From positions 1-35,845 of the forward strand of contig VGHJ01000026.1 in assembly GCA_016868295.1 (NCBI GenBank): a stretch of DNA of 35,845 nucleotides, given 5' to 3'. Source of the DNA: Betaproteobacteria bacterium. GTDB lineage: Bacteria; Pseudomonadota; Gammaproteobacteria; Burkholderiales; Rhodocyclaceae. Below, piece by piece: positions 34,905 to 35,845 of this stretch. The notes beneath the pieces are model-generated. The model saw only the letters and a list, made by a program, of their open reading frames with translations, was not told the DNA's origin and made no database searches. The position numbers and the translations under genes were made by a program. Each line of letters begins with the position of its first letter. Position 1 is the first letter of the stretch.

Positions 34905-35678
34905 CTACCAGCCGTCGAACGGCACGTAGGCGACGGGCGCGCCCCGCTCGCGGTCGACCAGCGTCACCCAGTCGTCGCGTCGGCTCGACACCAGCGGCAG
35001 GAAACCGATCCGCTCCTCGGCCAGTCCCGCCTGCCGCAGCGCCTCGTCGATCTCGGCCTGCCGCTCGGGGTGCTTCTGCCGCAGGGCGGACAGCGGCCGC
35101 GCCGCCCGCGCCACGTCCCGGCGTTGCGCCTCGTAGTCTACCCATCGCTCCGGACGGTAGGCGGGATGCACGCCGCGCAGAGACAACTGGATGCTCTCGG
35201 GAAAATCAGGGTCGACAGGCCGGGCCAACCGGACGCCGATCAGCCGCGGCCCGCCCAAGCCAAACTGCCGCAACGCCTCGGGTGCGCGGGCCAAGCTGTC
35301 CGTCTCGATGTCCGGCAGGCTGACGACTCGGAAGCGATTGCCCTCGAAGGCGAGAAAGACGGGCCGCGCCTGAGCGGCCGCGGCCACGCCGTAAGCGAGC
35401 GCCGCCAACTGGATCAGCACGATGAAGCCGATGTCGCGCAACAACTCGCCGCGCGGCTTGCGCGTGTCGAAGACGATCAGAGTCAGCAGGGGGCCGCAGA
35501 CGACGTCGACGCCGACGAGGAGCAGGAAAAGCCCGCGCCCCCCCGCCATATCTCCATATGGAAAGGGATACCAGAGGCCGAAGACCAGCCATGCGCAGCA
35601 GAAGGCCACCGCGGCGCTGGCGGCCAGATGCGTCAGCACGGCCGGAGCGGCGGCGCGCAGGCGCTGGGGGATCGTCAT
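34905..35678 (-). CDS. TfpX/TfpZ-family type IV pilin accessory protein
   Basis: This 257-residue membrane protein has a first helix near residues 10-30, then LWYPFPYGDMAGGRGLFLLLVGVDVVCGPLLTL, and RKPRGELLRDIGFIVLIQLA leading into a further helix and the ARPVFLAFEGNRFRVVSLPD segment. This matches the TfpX/TfpZ accessory proteins that sit beside major pilin genes and affect pilin assembly or modification. The remaining 130 residues are soluble. The start is uncertain; ATG 35678 (MTIPQRLR) is taken as closest to the family, with ATG 35690 or 35711 possible. It converges on the Gph-like gene. A pilin gene is not visible here. Confidence 0.8.
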   Translation of the reverse strand: MTIPQRLRAAAPAVLTHLAASAAVAFCCAWLVFGLWYPFPYGDMAGGRGLFLLLVGVDVVCGPLLTLIVFDTRKPRGELLRDIGFIVLIQLAALAYGVAAAAQARPVFLAFEGNRFRVVSLPDIETDSLARAPEALRQFGLGGPRLIGVRLARPVDPDFPESIQLSLRGVHPAYRPERWVDYEAQRRDVARAARPLSALRQKHPERQAEIDEALRQAGLAEERIGFLPLVSSRRDDWVTLVDRERGAPVAYVPFDGW

Positions 35679-35757
35679 GGATGCAGGCATGGTGCAAGGT
35701 ATGTGCCGCATCGGGCCCAAAAAAAGAAGGCTCAATTCGCGCTAAGTGATGATGCTC

Positions 35758-35845
35758 TCAGACGGAGATGGCCATTTCGAGCAGGCGCGCGGGTCTGAGG
35801 GCCGTGCCTGCCGACCGATCCAGGGTTCGGAACCAGCCGAGGTAG
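35758..35845 (-). CDS. Possible C-terminal fragment of a minus-strand gene (cut by window edge)
   Basis: On the minus strand a frame is open from the window edge to TGA at 35760-35758, giving about 28 residues (YLGWFRTLDRSAGTALRPAR, then LLEMAISV). Codon third positions are G/C-rich as in neighbouring genes, which suggests it is coding. The fragment is too short for me to assign a family. It precedes the pilin accessory gene on the same strand. Confidence 0.35.
   Translation of the reverse strand, partial: YLGWFRTLDRSAGTALRPARLLEMAISV

Overview
The window is GC-rich, gene-dense DNA that reads as a betaproteobacterial sulfur oxidiser, probably near the Rhodocyclales/Nitrosomonadales (Sulfuritalea- or Thiobacillus-like). 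That placement is inferred from gene content and codon use, not from a marker gene. There is no rRNA, tRNA, insertion sequence, phage gene or CRISPR array. All recognisable genes look intact except those cut by the window edges.

Layout. Positions 3-341 hold the end of an MFS exporter. Positions 505-6222 (minus strand) carry dsrE2, tusA and a soeABC operon (cytoplasmic sulfite-oxidising molybdoenzyme). Positions 6390-7443 (plus) hold an unknown 131-residue protein, a mirrored CACAGAG repeat and a YfcE-type phosphoesterase. Positions 7604-12695 (plus) are qmoA-qmoB-hdrC-hdrB, with a strong bidirectional terminator against thrH (minus). Positions 13568-18757 (plus) encode a multi-PAS histidine kinase and a NIT-domain chemoreceptor with a good flagellar sigma-28 promoter. 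Positions 18783-23564 (minus) are sat-aprB-aprA-ykgJ, with terminator-like hairpins in two intercistronic gaps. Positions 23709-25145 (minus) encode a BepA-like protease. Positions 25247-27442 (plus) hold an Rcp1-like response regulator, moaC, soxYZ and a small unannotated reading frame. Positions 27506-32179 (plus) encode a TolC/MacA/MacB-type efflux system interrupted by REP-like palindromes. Positions 32217-34891 (plus) hold a CYTH-CHAD protein, SixA and a Gph-like phosphatase. Positions 34905-35678 (minus) encode a TfpX/TfpZ-like pilin accessory protein, and the last bases are probably the end of another minus-strand gene.

How the genes fit together. TusA and DsrE2 are sulfur-carrier proteins that handle persulfide in the cytoplasm. 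Sulfite there can be oxidised directly by SoeABC, with electrons going to quinone. It can also go through AprBA to APS and then through Sat to sulfate and ATP; QmoAB with HdrCB is the expected electron acceptor for AprBA. SoxYZ is the periplasmic thiosulfate carrier, but no other sox gene is here. MoaC serves molybdenum-cofactor synthesis, which SoeA needs. No dsrAB genes lie inside the window.

The most noteworthy points are: HdrC plus HdrB in place of QmoC; terminator-like hairpins pressed against the ribosome binding sites of aprB and ykgJ; dyad symmetry elements upstream of qmoA and sat; REP-like elements translated into the C-terminal tails of two efflux proteins; an unknown protein divergent from soeABC; and several genes with a -10-like hexamer only 7-10 bases before the start codon.
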